Source: Rodentolepis nana
Lineage: Eukaryota; Platyhelminthes; Cestoda; Cyclophyllidea; Hymenolepididae
Length of the DNA stretch: 14,240 nt
Assembly: GCA_900617975.1 (NCBI GenBank)
Contig: UZAE01014454.1
Location: forward strand, 1 to 14,240
Direction: 5' to 3'
The number at the start of each line of letters is the position of its first letter. The first letter of the stretch is position 1. The position numbers were made by a program, and so were the translations under genes. Positions 1-8,854 of the stretch are shown in pieces. The notes under the pieces are model-generated. The model worked only from the letters and a program-made list of their open reading frames with translations, searched no databases and was not told where the DNA came from.

Positions 1-743
1 GAAGTTCAAATAATCGAAGTTGAATAAAAAATAACTTTGATATAAATTTACCCTGCCTAACCAATTTTGTAGTAAAACCAATTTAAAGTGAGTAAAATGA
101 CTTCTTTCAGAAAATATCTTGAACAAGTGTCAAAGTAGAAACTCGAAATCTATGTTGAGATATTACAGTTATAATGACAATCCGTTTAAGCATAATTAAA
201 TATCTTCGTTATTGCAATTAATTGCCAAGTACTAGTCCGAAATTCGCAAACCTTCGAATCCAATAACTTTTATTAATGTGAACAAGAGATTTATGCACTA
301 AATTACAAGAGATACTTGACCCATCTCATATGAACTAATGATTTCTAATGCCAAATTTCCATAAAACTAGATTTTTGATGCAATAAACTAGTAGACAGAT
401 CAGTTGTTATCACAATTTTACTTTGCTGGCAAAAATAGTTATCGAACATTGGCTCTATGTACACATAAATAAGACATGAACTGAAAAGAATCATGGATTA
501 ATTACATTAAGCAATAGTTCTAATTGTAATTTTTAGAGGAAAAGATGTAAATGTAAACTATGACTAAATGTCTAATTGTCAGTAACATTCACCCGGATAG
601 TTCAATATTTCTTATTCATTAGTTAATAAAGATGGTAAAGTAATTTCCTACGAATTCCTAATAAGAGCGTATGAAAATGAAATAAGCATAGACAAACTTG
701 CTACTTGGCGACTTTAGTAGACTTCATAGATTCTAGAGGGTAG
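1..743. other. Non-coding AT-rich stretch with weak repeat-family matches
   Basis: No open frame of coding character is visible. Two pieces resemble the repeat family of the right-hand end. Around 45-125 the order 'aatttacc...agtgagtaaaatgac...ttcagaaaatatctt' parallels 12310-12345 and 13100-13185. Around 680-740 'gaaataagcatagac' then 'gctacttggcgactttagtag' parallels 12451-12500. The sequence between them does not align by eye, so this is either a copy broken by an insertion or two separate fragments. The retrotransposon remnant starts directly after the second fragment. Confidence 0.4.
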
Positions 744-1677
744 CGGATTAGCATGTCTTTGACTTCCTTACCAGCTGACCCGGTTCCTTGAAATCAAAAA
801 TATTCTTAGGAATGAACAAGCATGTTTAAGTACGCAAAGATCAATTATCCAACAAGTAGCCACCTTCTCGCAACTTGTCAAAGATGTCATTAATGCAAGA
901 AATATTATTACGGCTTTATTTGTCGATTTCAAATGAGCATACGACTTTTTATGGAACGAGAAGCTAATACCAAAATTTTCAATAACTGATATTAAGAATA
1001 AAATGCTAATTTGGATAAAAGCATTTATTAAACAAAGATCAAGTAAAATCAAAAGTAGAAATCTGTCACAAGCAGCACTCTGTTCACTGTTTTCATCTTT
1101 GAAATATTGGATTTATTCACATAGTCACGGGCATCAAGTGCTTACTTTATGCAAATGATTTTGTTCTATGCTATTCCGACTTAAGAAAAGACGCTCGGAA
1201 GAGGACGGACATTGCCTTTATTTGTGCAAATAAACTACCATAAAACTGGTGCGACAATAATGGAATGATTATGATCAGCTCACAAACTCCATTCCAAACC
1301 TTTTCTTTGACCCGTCTCAGCATGAACCCACTCCTAAGGTACAAAGATACTACCCTAAAAAACCAATGTGTTTACTTTTTCTCGAAATGACGTTTAACAC
1401 AAAGCTAACGTAAGAAATGTACATTGCTTAAGTAGCAGAACGTGTCTCCTATATACTGAATGTACTTAAGCGTTTTGCTAGTAGCGTATGGGGCTGTGCA
1501 TGCTCAACTCTTAAAACCACTTACAAGATGTTTATTTAGCCAGAAATGTTGTATAGCTGTGAGCCACAATTACAGCCGCTGAGGTGACTCACAAACCACT
1601 AGAGAAAGCACAAAACTAAGCATTACGACAAATTACTGGATTGATAAAATCAACATCCATTGATGCAATGCCCCTGG

Positions 1678-2963
1678 TTACAAGGAAGCACAACAATAAC
1701 ATCTTCAGCACCTATGAGAATATACCTAGAATTTGAAAATGCAATCAGATCCAATACAGAAACTATTGAAATAAAGAAAGCATTACAAATATGTTCCCTT
1801 ATCAAAAAGAAGACCTTGATCCTGTATGAGAAGCTACTCCACATTCCCATGGACAAGTTCTTCAGCACCAATGAGAATAGACCATGACATATATAAACGC
1901 AATCGGGTCTAATACAGAAAGCCATAGAACTAAAGAAAGCATTACAAATCGTTGACAAACCAAAAAGCCTCTCTATCCCCATGAACCCATTAGCAGACAT
2001 CGATGTAGTGTGTTGCACCCAACTGCTTGAGTACATCAGGAAAGCAAACACCACTCCAGAACGAAGGCGCTCACTAGCCCTTGAGACAATCAATGTCAAC
2101 TATCCTACAGATCAATGGCTCTAAGTTTTCATTGATGAACCATACATAGAAACCACCCAAACATTAGAGCAGATGTTTTCACCCAGCTATTTCTATCTTC
2201 GCAGCAGCGGGACACAATAGGTAAAATAGAGACCATTAGGATATCACTGAGCTAATTATGTTGCCTGGATACGAAATTCACCATAGCAGCAATACTTCCT
2301 GACACACAGTCGGCAATAAACACAATTTGAAACAGAGAGCCACACTAAACATCTGAGTTATACGAATGCAAAATTCTCTGCTAGGTGCTGAAAAAATAAA
2401 CCAAACAGTGGCCATACAATGAATTCCTTATCACTGTGGCATTAAAAGCAATGAGCTTGCTGGCACACTTGCTAAGAAGGGGACAACAATTTTACAATGC
2501 ATGGACCGGCCAATGTCTTTTCACACAATGAAAGTCTTAATCAGGAGAGAATTCAAGACCTCATGGTGCAACGAACGTTAATCTTGAGCAAAGGATAAAC
2601 AACTGACAGTGGCACTGTCAGACATAGTCAACTTGCCAAGAATCGAAGTAGTTGCTGAGTTTAGATTGCGTAGCGGAAACGATTGCATGGCAAGACACCT
2701 TCACAGATCGGAGTATACACTCAACCCTCATGCTCCCTATGTAACCTACAGGAGTAAATGGAGAAGACCTACCTGATTCGGTGTCCAGCTCTAAAGACAT
2801 TTGGGCTAAAGCTAATTATCATATAGACTGCCATTAGAAAAAAACTTCTTTATGCCAAAGCCAACATCTTTGAATTAATCTTAGCTGGTCGAGAACAGAA
2901 CAAGCCAAATCATTAGGCATTACTTATTGATGCTATCCAGTTCTTTAATGTCCATATCTTTTA
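1678..2963 (+). repeat. First copy of a 1,286-bp duplication across the assembly gap
   Basis: This stretch recurs as 2965-4250 at a constant offset of 1,287 bases, and I found no mismatch in the lines compared. Both copies begin 'ttacaaggaagcacaac' and end 'gtccatatctttta'. It contains the C-terminal half of the retrotransposon remnant. Confidence 0.95.
1704..1949 (+). repeat. Internal tandem duplication within the retrotransposon (period about 157 bp)
   Basis: The stretches 1704-1790 and 1861-1949 are diverged copies of each other. Both start 'ttcagcacc.atgagaata' and end 'aaagaaagcattacaaat'. They encode STYEN...TETIEIKKALQI and STNENRP...ELKKALQIV, the same part of the reverse transcriptase C-terminal region twice. 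The sequence between (1791-1860; LILYEKLLHIPMDKF) precedes this block in related elements as I remember them. The copies have drifted, so the duplication is old. It recurs unchanged in the second contig copy (about 2991-3236). Confidence 0.65.
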
Positions 2964-2964
2964 N
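2964..2964. other. Single-N assembly junction
   Basis: The only ambiguous base of the window sits exactly between the two copies of the 1,286-bp repeat. Left of it the sequence stops where the repeat unit stops; right of it the unit restarts. This is what a scaffolder leaves when two overlapping contig ends are placed side by side without being merged. Confidence 0.93.
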
Positions 2965-4250
2965 TTACAAGGAAGCACAACAATAACATCTTCAGCACCT
3001 ATGAGAATATACCTAGAATTTGAAAATGCAATCAGATCCAATACAGAAACTATTGAAATAAAGAAAGCATTACAAATATGTTCCCTTATCAAAAAGAAGA
3101 CCTTGATCCTGTATGAGAAGCTACTCCACATTCCCATGGACAAGTTCTTCAGCACCAATGAGAATAGACCATGACATATATAAACGCAATCGGGTCTAAT
3201 ACAGAAAGCCATAGAACTAAAGAAAGCATTACAAATCGTTGACAAACCAAAAAGCCTCTCTATCCCCATGAACCCATTAGCAGACATCGATGTAGTGTGT
3301 TGCACCCAACTGCTTGAGTACATCAGGAAAGCAAACACCACTCCAGAACGAAGGCGCTCACTAGCCCTTGAGACAATCAATGTCAACTATCCTACAGATC
3401 AATGGCTCTAAGTTTTCATTGATGAACCATACATAGAAACCACCCAAACATTAGAGCAGATGTTTTCACCCAGCTATTTCTATCTTCGCAGCAGCGGGAC
3501 ACAATAGGTAAAATAGAGACCATTAGGATATCACTGAGCTAATTATGTTGCCTGGATACGAAATTCACCATAGCAGCAATACTTCCTGACACACAGTCGG
3601 CAATAAACACAATTTGAAACAGAGAGCCACACTAAACATCTGAGTTATACGAATGCAAAATTCTCTGCTAGGTGCTGAAAAAATAAACCAAACAGTGGCC
3701 ATACAATGAATTCCTTATCACTGTGGCATTAAAAGCAATGAGCTTGCTGGCACACTTGCTAAGAAGGGGACAACAATTTTACAATGCATGGACCGGCCAA
3801 TGTCTTTTCACACAATGAAAGTCTTAATCAGGAGAGAATTCAAGACCTCATGGTGCAACGAACGTTAATCTTGAGCAAAGGATAAACAACTGACAGTGGC
3901 ACTGTCAGACATAGTCAACTTGCCAAGAATCGAAGTAGTTGCTGAGTTTAGATTGCGTAGCGGAAACGATTGCATGGCAAGACACCTTCACAGATCGGAG
4001 TATACACTCAACCCTCATGCTCCCTATGTAACCTACAGGAGTAAATGGAGAAGACCTACCTGATTCGGTGTCCAGCTCTAAAGACATTTGGGCTAAAGCT
4101 AATTATCATATAGACTGCCATTAGAAAAAAACTTCTTTATGCCAAAGCCAACATCTTTGAATTAATCTTAGCTGGTCGAGAACAGAACAAGCCAAATCAT
4201 TAGGCATTACTTATTGATGCTATCCAGTTCTTTAATGTCCATATCTTTTA
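2965..4250 (+). repeat. Second copy of the 1,286-bp duplication (probably an assembly artefact)
   Basis: It matches 1678-2963 base for base where compared, including every stop and frameshift of the dead element. A real duplication of such old DNA would have to be very recent and to have its breakpoint exactly at the N. The simpler reading is that it is the same locus assembled on two contigs. The true continuation of 2963 would then be 4251. Confidence 0.93.
2965..4250 (+). pseudogene. Repeat listing of the retrotransposon C-terminal half (thumb, RNase H, tail)
   Basis: It carries the same remnants as the first copy: duplicated IEIKKALQI block, YEKLLHIPMDKF, VFIDEPYIETTQT, IPYHCGIKSNELAGTLAKKG, REFKTSWCNE, the LPRIEVVAEFRLRSG segment and LIRCPAL. 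Compared with the usual RNase H motifs, TDG reads IDE and the conserved Asp of NELAD is Gly, so the RNase H is inactive as well as interrupted. It should be counted once with the 744-2963 entry, not as a second element. Confidence 0.85.
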
Positions 4251-4816
4251 GTACATCTGAACTGGGGTAACTTTATCGAAGGGAATGTGAGTCTTCTTAT
4301 AAGCCAGGAGTTTGTGGTTGAGTCATAATGAAATTGGTCAAACAAGGTTTAAACGAACGAATGACTTTAATGTGGTAGGATGCAATTGTTAGAACAAAAA
4401 GCTACACGAATCAAGACGACTGATCTCATTGGACATTAAATTGCCTTGGCCACGACAAGAAAATGACTTATTGATGATGTCGCGGTAATATTGCACTTCC
4501 AATGCAAGATGTGGCAGTACTTCCTCTTTCTAACTCTTCAAGTTTTTAAAATCACCTTATGCAGATCAGAGCTTTTGCGTGTACAGATAAAACTTTCAAA
4601 AATAAATCAAGATATAACAATTAATATTTTATCTGATGACGTGTGCGTTAAACTTACCTACACGTGTTGCATCATGGGCAACGTAAACTCAAACGACAAA
4701 AAGTCAATTAATCGGCCGTTGACTCCTGATATCTAACTGCCATTACCCTACTGTATGTCATGTTGACAACTTTCACCGTATTCATATTATCGTTTCCATG
4801 CCTTTGTGTCCGTCAC
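4251..4816. other. Intergenic; retrotransposon 3' flank, no gene seen
   Basis: Sequence unique to the right-hand contig. It follows the last recognisable element codons and may include its 3' untranslated region, but no poly-A tail or target-site duplication could be placed. A frame of 81 codons at 4491-4736 has no recognisable domain or coding bias and is treated as chance. Confidence 0.5.
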
Positions 4817-4822
4817 TTTATT
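4817..4822 (-). terminator. AATAAA polyadenylation signal of the acidic secreted-protein gene
   Basis: TTTATT on the plus strand reads AATAAA on the minus strand. It lies about 73 bases downstream of the distal stop codon at 4895-4897 and about 240 bases after the first stop at 5060-5062. The distance from the distal stop is usual for a short 3' untranslated region, which favours the longer frame as the ancestral one. The hexamer is common by chance in AT-rich DNA. Confidence 0.45.
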
Positions 4823-4894
4823 TTACACTTTTTAAGCACTCTTCTCTTCCCCACTCTTCAATTTAAAGTGGAAGCGAGGTTTCTAATATGGATA

Positions 4895-5059
4895 TCAAGG
4901 TCGTTTGATTTGCTTTCCTTTTTTATGGTCAACATCATCATCATCCTCATCGTCATCATCACCGTCGTCGTCATCCTCATAATCGTAATGGCCAACACCA
5001 TCGATAACACCATCACTCACTTCATTAGTACCTTCTTCGTCTTCAGTAGTAAATTCAAT
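4895..5059 (-). pseudogene. In-frame continuation of the acidic protein beyond the TAA (54 codons plus stop)
   Basis: Reading on in the same frame from 5059 gives 54 codons to TGA at 4897-4895. By my count 24 of the 54 residues are Asp or Glu. The segment has an FTTEDEEG-like start, then Gly/Val/Asp spacers, a Tyr-Asp-Tyr-Glu, long Asp runs broken by one Gly and two Glu, and a basic end (His-Lys-Lys-Gly-Lys...Lys-Arg-Pro). The Asp codons mix GAT and GAC, and the runs include GAG, so this is not a pure trinucleotide slip. That, the shared acidic bias and the AATAAA downstream suggest that it was, or still is, part of the protein. A perfect splice-donor match GTGAGT lies at 5020-5015. Confidence 0.55.
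4930..4981 (-). repeat. Imperfect GAT/GAC trinucleotide repeat encoding the Asp-rich tail
   Basis: On the plus strand it reads as a run of ATC, GTC and CTC triplets. All units stay in the frame of the acidic protein. Such tracts change length easily, so different alleles may have different numbers of Asp residues. Confidence 0.75.
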
Positions 5060-5290
5060 TTATTCATCAATGACTGGTCCTTCTACCTCAATCTCTTCCG
5101 TAACACCTTCTTCAAGCACTTCAACAGTGACTTCCTCATATTCACCAGGAATTACATCTTTATTTTTGTTAACATAGAATTCTTGTTTCCCAATCAGGTT
5201 AGAAAGAGTATCATCTCCACTGAGTGGTTGAGTGAGAGCGCAGGTAAGGAGAGTGGTGATACAGATGAAAACGAGAGTCTTCTTTGTCAT
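5060..5290 (-). CDS. Small secreted acidic protein, 76 codons to the first stop
   Basis: I do not recognise the family. The ATG at 5290-5288 (preceded by 'caata', A at -3) opens a clear signal peptide: Lys3-Lys4, then a hydrophobic core (LVFICITTLLTCAL), with cleavage likely near residues 18-21. The mature part begins around PLSGDDTLSNLIGKQEFYV and becomes increasingly Glu-rich (GEYEEVTVEVLEEGVTEEI). Its only two cysteines are in the signal peptide, so this is not a disulfide-knot peptide. The first stop, TAA at 5062-5060, falls inside a frame that otherwise continues to 4895 with the same acidic character. No intron is needed within the frame and no clear upstream TATA box was found. A shorter live gene, a nonsense allele, a sequencing error or a new pseudogene are all possible. 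The 184-codon frame on the other strand (4760-5314) is its antisense shadow. Confidence 0.6.
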   Translation of the reverse strand: MTKKTLVFICITTLLTCALTQPLSGDDTLSNLIGKQEFYVNKNKDVIPGEYEEVTVEVLEEGVTEEIEVEGPVIDE

Positions 5291-5771
5291 TATTGTGCTA
5301 AATCAGTTTGTTGATTCTCCCAACTGGCTAACCTTTTGTACCCTCCTCTTCATGTAAAACCACATAGTACTCTTATTCTCCACCTGCGAATTTCAAAAAT
5401 ATTTGGTTTCACCTAGCAAATTCGTCTTCTGCTTCAGAGTACATTCATTCCCGGTGTCTTTTGATTTCTGGTGCCTTAGAGACTTATCATGTTAGCATTT
5501 ATTTAATTACAAACGCTTATTTAATGTTTACTCATTATTGGCACAGATATTACCCATTGAAGTGTCTATTTTACAAATCGAGTGACTCTATTTACTGTCA
5601 TGTAGAGAAATTTTAAAATTATTTATTTTTTTGTTAATTTAGGCTGAAGAAGTAAGATTTATATAACAATGCTCCTGACTGTAAGTGAATTTTAATGACA
5701 CAAATTAATTTTAAGTAGAGGTTGCTAATTTTTCTCATCATTGTTTCATATAAGCCTGACCCTAAAAAATA
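5291..5771. other. Intergenic, upstream of the acidic-protein gene
   Basis: It should hold the promoter and 5' untranslated region of the minus-strand gene. No TATA box plus initiator pair was found. On the minus strand a 'GTACAAAAGG' element near 5342-5333 is a weak TATA-like candidate but would leave a very short leader. Otherwise AT-rich and featureless. Confidence 0.4.
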
Positions 5772-6010
5772 GTTACCTTAGCCACTCTACTAGTTTTTAT
5801 TAATTCCCAGATATTTCTCCTTGCAAATCTAAATTGGATGGCCTCCAATGGCAAATATTTAAGGATATATGTTAACGTTGTGGAGGAAGAAACAATGCAA
5901 GATTATTGCGCATCAAAGAATTATTTAATCATCTTAAAATGATGAATGTGAGAGGGTATAATTCAGTCGTTACTGGCGTGCCGCCATAGGCAGAATGGGA
6001 TTTTAATTGG
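5772..6010 (+). repeat. Diverged copy of the dispersed repeat family (copy A)
   Basis: This stretch aligns collinearly by eye with 10055-10310. Shared blocks are 'cttagccactctactag...ttaattcccag' against 'ctaagctaatttaggag...ttaagtcacag'; 'gttaacgttgtggagga' against 'gctaacgctgggggaga'; and 'gtataattcagtcgttactggcgtgc' against 'gcataattcaatcatcactggcttgc'. The first block also matches 12480-12520 and 13320-13360. The match stops near 6010, where unrelated sequence with a promoter-like element begins. Confidence 0.6.
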
Positions 6011-6093
6011 TTGAATCCTGTAAATGAATTTTGCTTGGGTTGAGCACTTATAGCCTCATCCACTGCCGTTGAGGACCTTCAGTGGGATAAGTC

Positions 6094-6124
6094 TATAAAG
6101 GTTAGATTCTTCTATTTTATCAGT
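6094..6124 (+). promoter_or_regulatory. Orphan TATA box plus TCAGT initiator
   Basis: TATAAA at 6094-6099 is followed by TCAGT at 6120-6124. The initiator A is 28 bases from the first T of the TATA box, the canonical spacing of an arthropod core promoter. The only downstream frame is a short ATG at 6171 (about 27 codons) overlapping an AATAAA at 6167-6172. TATA, initiator and AATAAA so close together resemble the U3-R-U5 layout of an LTR. A start near the TGT at 6020 would abut the end of repeat copy A. No terminal repeats or target duplication could be confirmed. Confidence 0.4.
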
Positions 6125-6194
6125 GTCGCTTCTCTACGTTAGTTGTGTGTCAAACGTCACTTTGAAATAAATGAACTCGTTGTCTCTTTCAAGA

Positions 6195-7069
6195 GAAATA
6201 TCTTTGTGCATTAAATGCAAATTTATGTTGTGGTGGGCCAATGAAAATTCTTAAAATACTTTTTTTGAGATGCTGATAACCGATCCGTTTTACCGCAATA
6301 GTTTACTTATAGATTATCGGAAAAATTTATGAGCACTTTCCATCCTCTTTGGAACGCTTTTTTATGAGCAAAATCTCATAGAACAAGATCGTCTGAATAA
6401 AGTAAGCACTTGATTCCACTGAATGTCTGTATCCGTTCCTCTATGTCATTGGCAAAAATGTCATAAAAAGATCATCTTGTGACGACTCCTTGTGATTGTT
6501 CTGTTTGTAAAAGATTAGATTTGTACAAATCATATCCATATCTGAATTAACATTTTCTTTGTCTAATAAATACTTTTATTCAATTTAGCATGTCATGATT
6601 TATACCAATCTTTTTAAAAATTTGTTGCTATTTTCAATTATGTTTATTTTGTGTTGATGATAATTTATGGATTTTTAATTTAGCCATTTTAACTATTCCA
6701 AGTGTAAATCCTCTTACTAATAAATGTTGACTTGTTGGTTTATAATAAAATAAAGTGAATGTCAGAGTTAACAGTTAAATTAACTATAGGCTTAAATTTG
6801 TAGTTTTTTTTCTTTGAATTGAATTGAATAATTTTTGTTCCAAAACCAATTTATGGCTGAGCATGCTTTTCAATTGGAAGTAAAAATGTAAACATGCAAC
6901 ATGATATTAAGCGGCATTCTGGTCTAGAGTCATGAATTTTAGGTAATAGCTAGAGTGCTGCAAAAAGCGAGCAATATTGTTATTATCAATCTTTTAAATA
7001 TTTTTCACATTAGAAGCATATAAAATTATAAAGAAGTAAAAAATTAAAAATTCCGTTAGTTGATAACTG
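6195..7069. other. Intergenic, no feature seen
   Basis: AT-rich sequence with stops in all frames. A short 'gaattgaattgaat' run is present near 6816-6829. No match to the other repeats of the window was noticed. Confidence 0.5.
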
Positions 7070-7501
7070 ATGGAGTGGGACGTGCCAAAAATAAGGTGTA
7101 ATTCCATACCCACGATTTTAACTCTCCAATCAATCTGAAATCAAAAAACAGATTATCAAACTACAATAATGCCGCTATGTCTGGAACTAAGGTAAATTGA
7201 TAAAAGTATTTTTTTACAAAATGGCGACGGTCTACAGAAAAATCAAATGTTGTACCACTTTTCTAAACATTTTTCGTTTTTTTAACATAGTAAAAAATTA
7301 AAATTTGGAGATGAACGTAATACCTGACGCTGACAAGTCTCTAAATAAGACTCTCTAAAACTTTAAAGTAAATCGGTCTGGCAGACTCTGAGAAATCGCG
7401 GGTATTGGATTCAACAATAAAGTTTTGAGAAAAACGCGTTTAAAGTTTCAAGTAAAATATTTTGCAGTCTAAGACAGAATTATATTTTAACTTACATTTA
7501 T
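7070..7501 (-). other. 3' flank of the Mutator-like transposase remnant
   Basis: No gene is seen. On the minus strand it follows the transposase stop and is probably the element's 3' non-coding part. The element's terminal inverted repeat was not located. On the plus strand 'ATGTCTGGAACTAAG' followed by GTAAAT near 7178-7198 mimics a tiny first exon with a donor, but nothing supports it. Confidence 0.35.
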
Positions 7502-7985
7502 TCAATCTGCCATTCCTGCTGCGTACATCGGACCTTCCTCAACTTCGAAAAAAATACTTTCGGCGTTTCTCTTTTCTATTCGAGCAGTTCTGGCCTCCTT
7601 TGATCTGCTGGATGCTCGTATTTTGAAGCGGTCAATCTGAGCGTTGTCTCGTCTGATAGCAAATGCGTGAGCTTCTGAACCTATTTGCAATCCAATATTC
7701 GTCATCATCTTCAGTATTAATATAAACCCTTCATTAAAAATACACGCAACAGTAAATGCTGCAATTTCAATGTATATGTTTTGGAGCGAAAGTCCATATC
7801 AGCGAGTTTACAGACCCATTCATCTTTTGAGTTTTTGAAACAAACGTCGAATCAATAACTCTTTTGATGATAAAAATCGAAGGATTTGTCAACGAATCTA
7901 CATGATGGAATGTAGCGTAGACTATTGCAACTGCATTGTAATGCAAGTTTGATCTCGAATCCGTTTTTTGCCATTCTTTAAAATA
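7502..7985 (-). pseudogene. C-terminal part of a Mutator-like DNA transposase, frameshifted
   Basis: The intact enzyme would cut and paste its own DNA element. Two overlapping minus-strand frames cover one protein. Upstream, 7985 to about 7770 is open and reads YFKEWQKTDSRS..., then TQKMNGSVNSLIWTFAPKHIH, which matches the conserved 'TQN.NES.N..IW..PK' block of this family; it stops at TGA 7769-7767. Downstream, from about 7775 the other frame reads IEIAAFTVACIFNEGF...LKMMTNIGLQIGSEAHAF, then SKEARTAR and the usual ending EEGPMYAAGMAD, with its stop at 7504-7502. The shift falls where related proteins have a short Ser-Gly-Ala/Lys segment, so a small deletion is likely. The methionines at 7708-7703 are internal, not a start. 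No upstream catalytic region is recognisable beyond 7985. The family name rests on recalled motifs. Confidence 0.68.
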
Positions 7986-8159
7986 TTATTTTGCTGTTGT
8001 ATCCAGTACACGAAATAAACGAAGAAATTGCTGAAATGACCGTGAAAAACTAAAAAAAACACAGTAGCCTCAATTATTATCTATAATTAATTCTTCATCA
8101 TTTAATTTTCTCAATTTCGCTGTTGATGCACTCGTAAAACCGGTGTTTTCCTTTTCCAT

Positions 8160-8225
8160 AAATCAAATGCCGTGAAATATATAATACATCAATACATGTA
8201 ATAATATATAAATATATATTTCCAA
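8160..8225. repeat. Low-complexity AT stretch
   Basis: 'atataatacatcaatacatg' followed by 'taatatataaatatatattt': a TA-rich simple sequence of the kind that slips easily. No coding or regulatory signal is inferred. Confidence 0.55.
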
Positions 8226-8305
8226 AACTAATTTGAATTTTGAAAAACCCTCTTGAATAGTTGAACTGTGAAAATATGGAAAAAAAATTCGAAATTTTTT
8301 TTCTA

Positions 8306-8560
8306 GACCAGAATAGCCTCCTAACTAGAATTTATAAATTCAATGTAATTTGCACATAGAAATACATTAATACATTGCTTGTTATAGCAAATGTTAAAAC
8401 TTGATTATGGTAAAGAAACATCTATTATATAATAGCAGTACCAAGGAGCTGTAACAATTTTCTTTCTAAGTTCATGCTTAAGAGTTAAATGCGGTTGTAT
8501 TTTCAATTAATAAAATTGCAGATTTTTGGGTACGATTATTCCAAAATTGCACATGTTAAT
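8306..8560 (+). repeat. Diverged copy of the dispersed repeat family (copy B)
   Basis: It aligns in order with 12475-12710. 'agaatagcctcctaact...tttataaattca' matches 'tgctacttagccactta...ttcatcaattca'; 'acattgcttgttatagcaa' matches 'aacgccttgtaatagcat'; 'gattatggtaaagaaacatctatt' matches 'tatattggtgatgaaacatccatt'; and 'aagagttaaatgcggttgt' differs from 'aagagctaaatgcggttgt' by one base. It ends with 'gcagatttttgggtacg', similar to 13549-13565. Confidence 0.62.
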
Positions 8561-8854
8561 AATCCAAAGTTGCACTATATTTTATTTGTTTAATATCTAA
8601 TACATCTTTGGGTAAAGCAAGTTAGTTAACAGGCGTTTGGCAATTATTATAATTACGAAGATGTGAACAGATCGAGCAAGATATTTACACATGTTAATAT
8701 CAGCTCAATTCCCTTTCCCCACGGTTTTTTGCGACCTTGATGTTCATTCTCACTATGAAGCTAGAAATCAACCAAAGAGCGTGTGGCTTTGATCATAAAA
8801 CTTACAGATTGATATAAATAAATTAATATTTTATGTACTGCCAGAAGAATTTTC

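Larger units (their letters stand above)
744..2963 (+). pseudogene. Decayed non-LTR retrotransposon ORF2 (reverse transcriptase plus RNase H), Jockey/X-element type
   Basis: The intact protein would copy element RNA into DNA at a nicked target. Only the 3' two-thirds remains; no endonuclease domain is seen. Recognisable pieces in order: RISMSLTS at 744-767 and PYQLTRFLEIKN from 766; QRSIIQQVATFSQLV and motif A FVDFK-stop-AYD at 919-945, which keeps the catalytic Asp (925-927); SVTSSTLFTVFI near 1063-1100; motif C at 1148-1159 read as YAND instead of YADD; RFASSVWGCACSTLKTTYKMFI near 1470-1540; EVTHKPLEKAQN then ALRQITGLIKSTSIDAM near 1580-1670; STYEN...IEIKKALQI and LILYEKLLHIPMDKF; an RNase H-like VFIDEPYIETTQT at 2125 on; CGIKSNELAGTLAKKG near 2435-2480; then REFKTSWCNE, LPRIEVVAEFRLRSGNDCMARHLHR and LIRCPAL. 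At least ten in-frame stops and several frame changes (for example near 1121 and 1575) show a long-dead copy. The last part is repeated after 2964. Confidence 0.88.

Noticed and set aside
1650..2099. 149-codon minus-strand frame, seen again as a 141-codon frame at 2961-3386
   Set aside because: Antisense shadow of the retrotransposon remnant, which has clear homologous motifs on the plus strand; its repetition is due to the contig overlap.
2618..2800. 60-codon minus-strand frame, repeated at 3905-4087
   Set aside because: Antisense of the C-terminal tail region of the retrotransposon.
4491..4736. 81-codon plus-strand frame
   Set aside because: No recognisable domain, no promoter context, composition as expected by chance.
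4760..5314. 184-codon plus-strand open frame, the longest in the window
   Set aside because: It is the antisense of the acidic-protein gene; its Ile/Val/Phe-rich sequence is the reverse complement of GAT/GAC/GAA codons.
7502..7708. 68-codon frame taken as a complete small gene starting at the double methionine
   Set aside because: The frame is open upstream of that methionine and continues homologous transposase sequence, so it is a fragment of a pseudogene.
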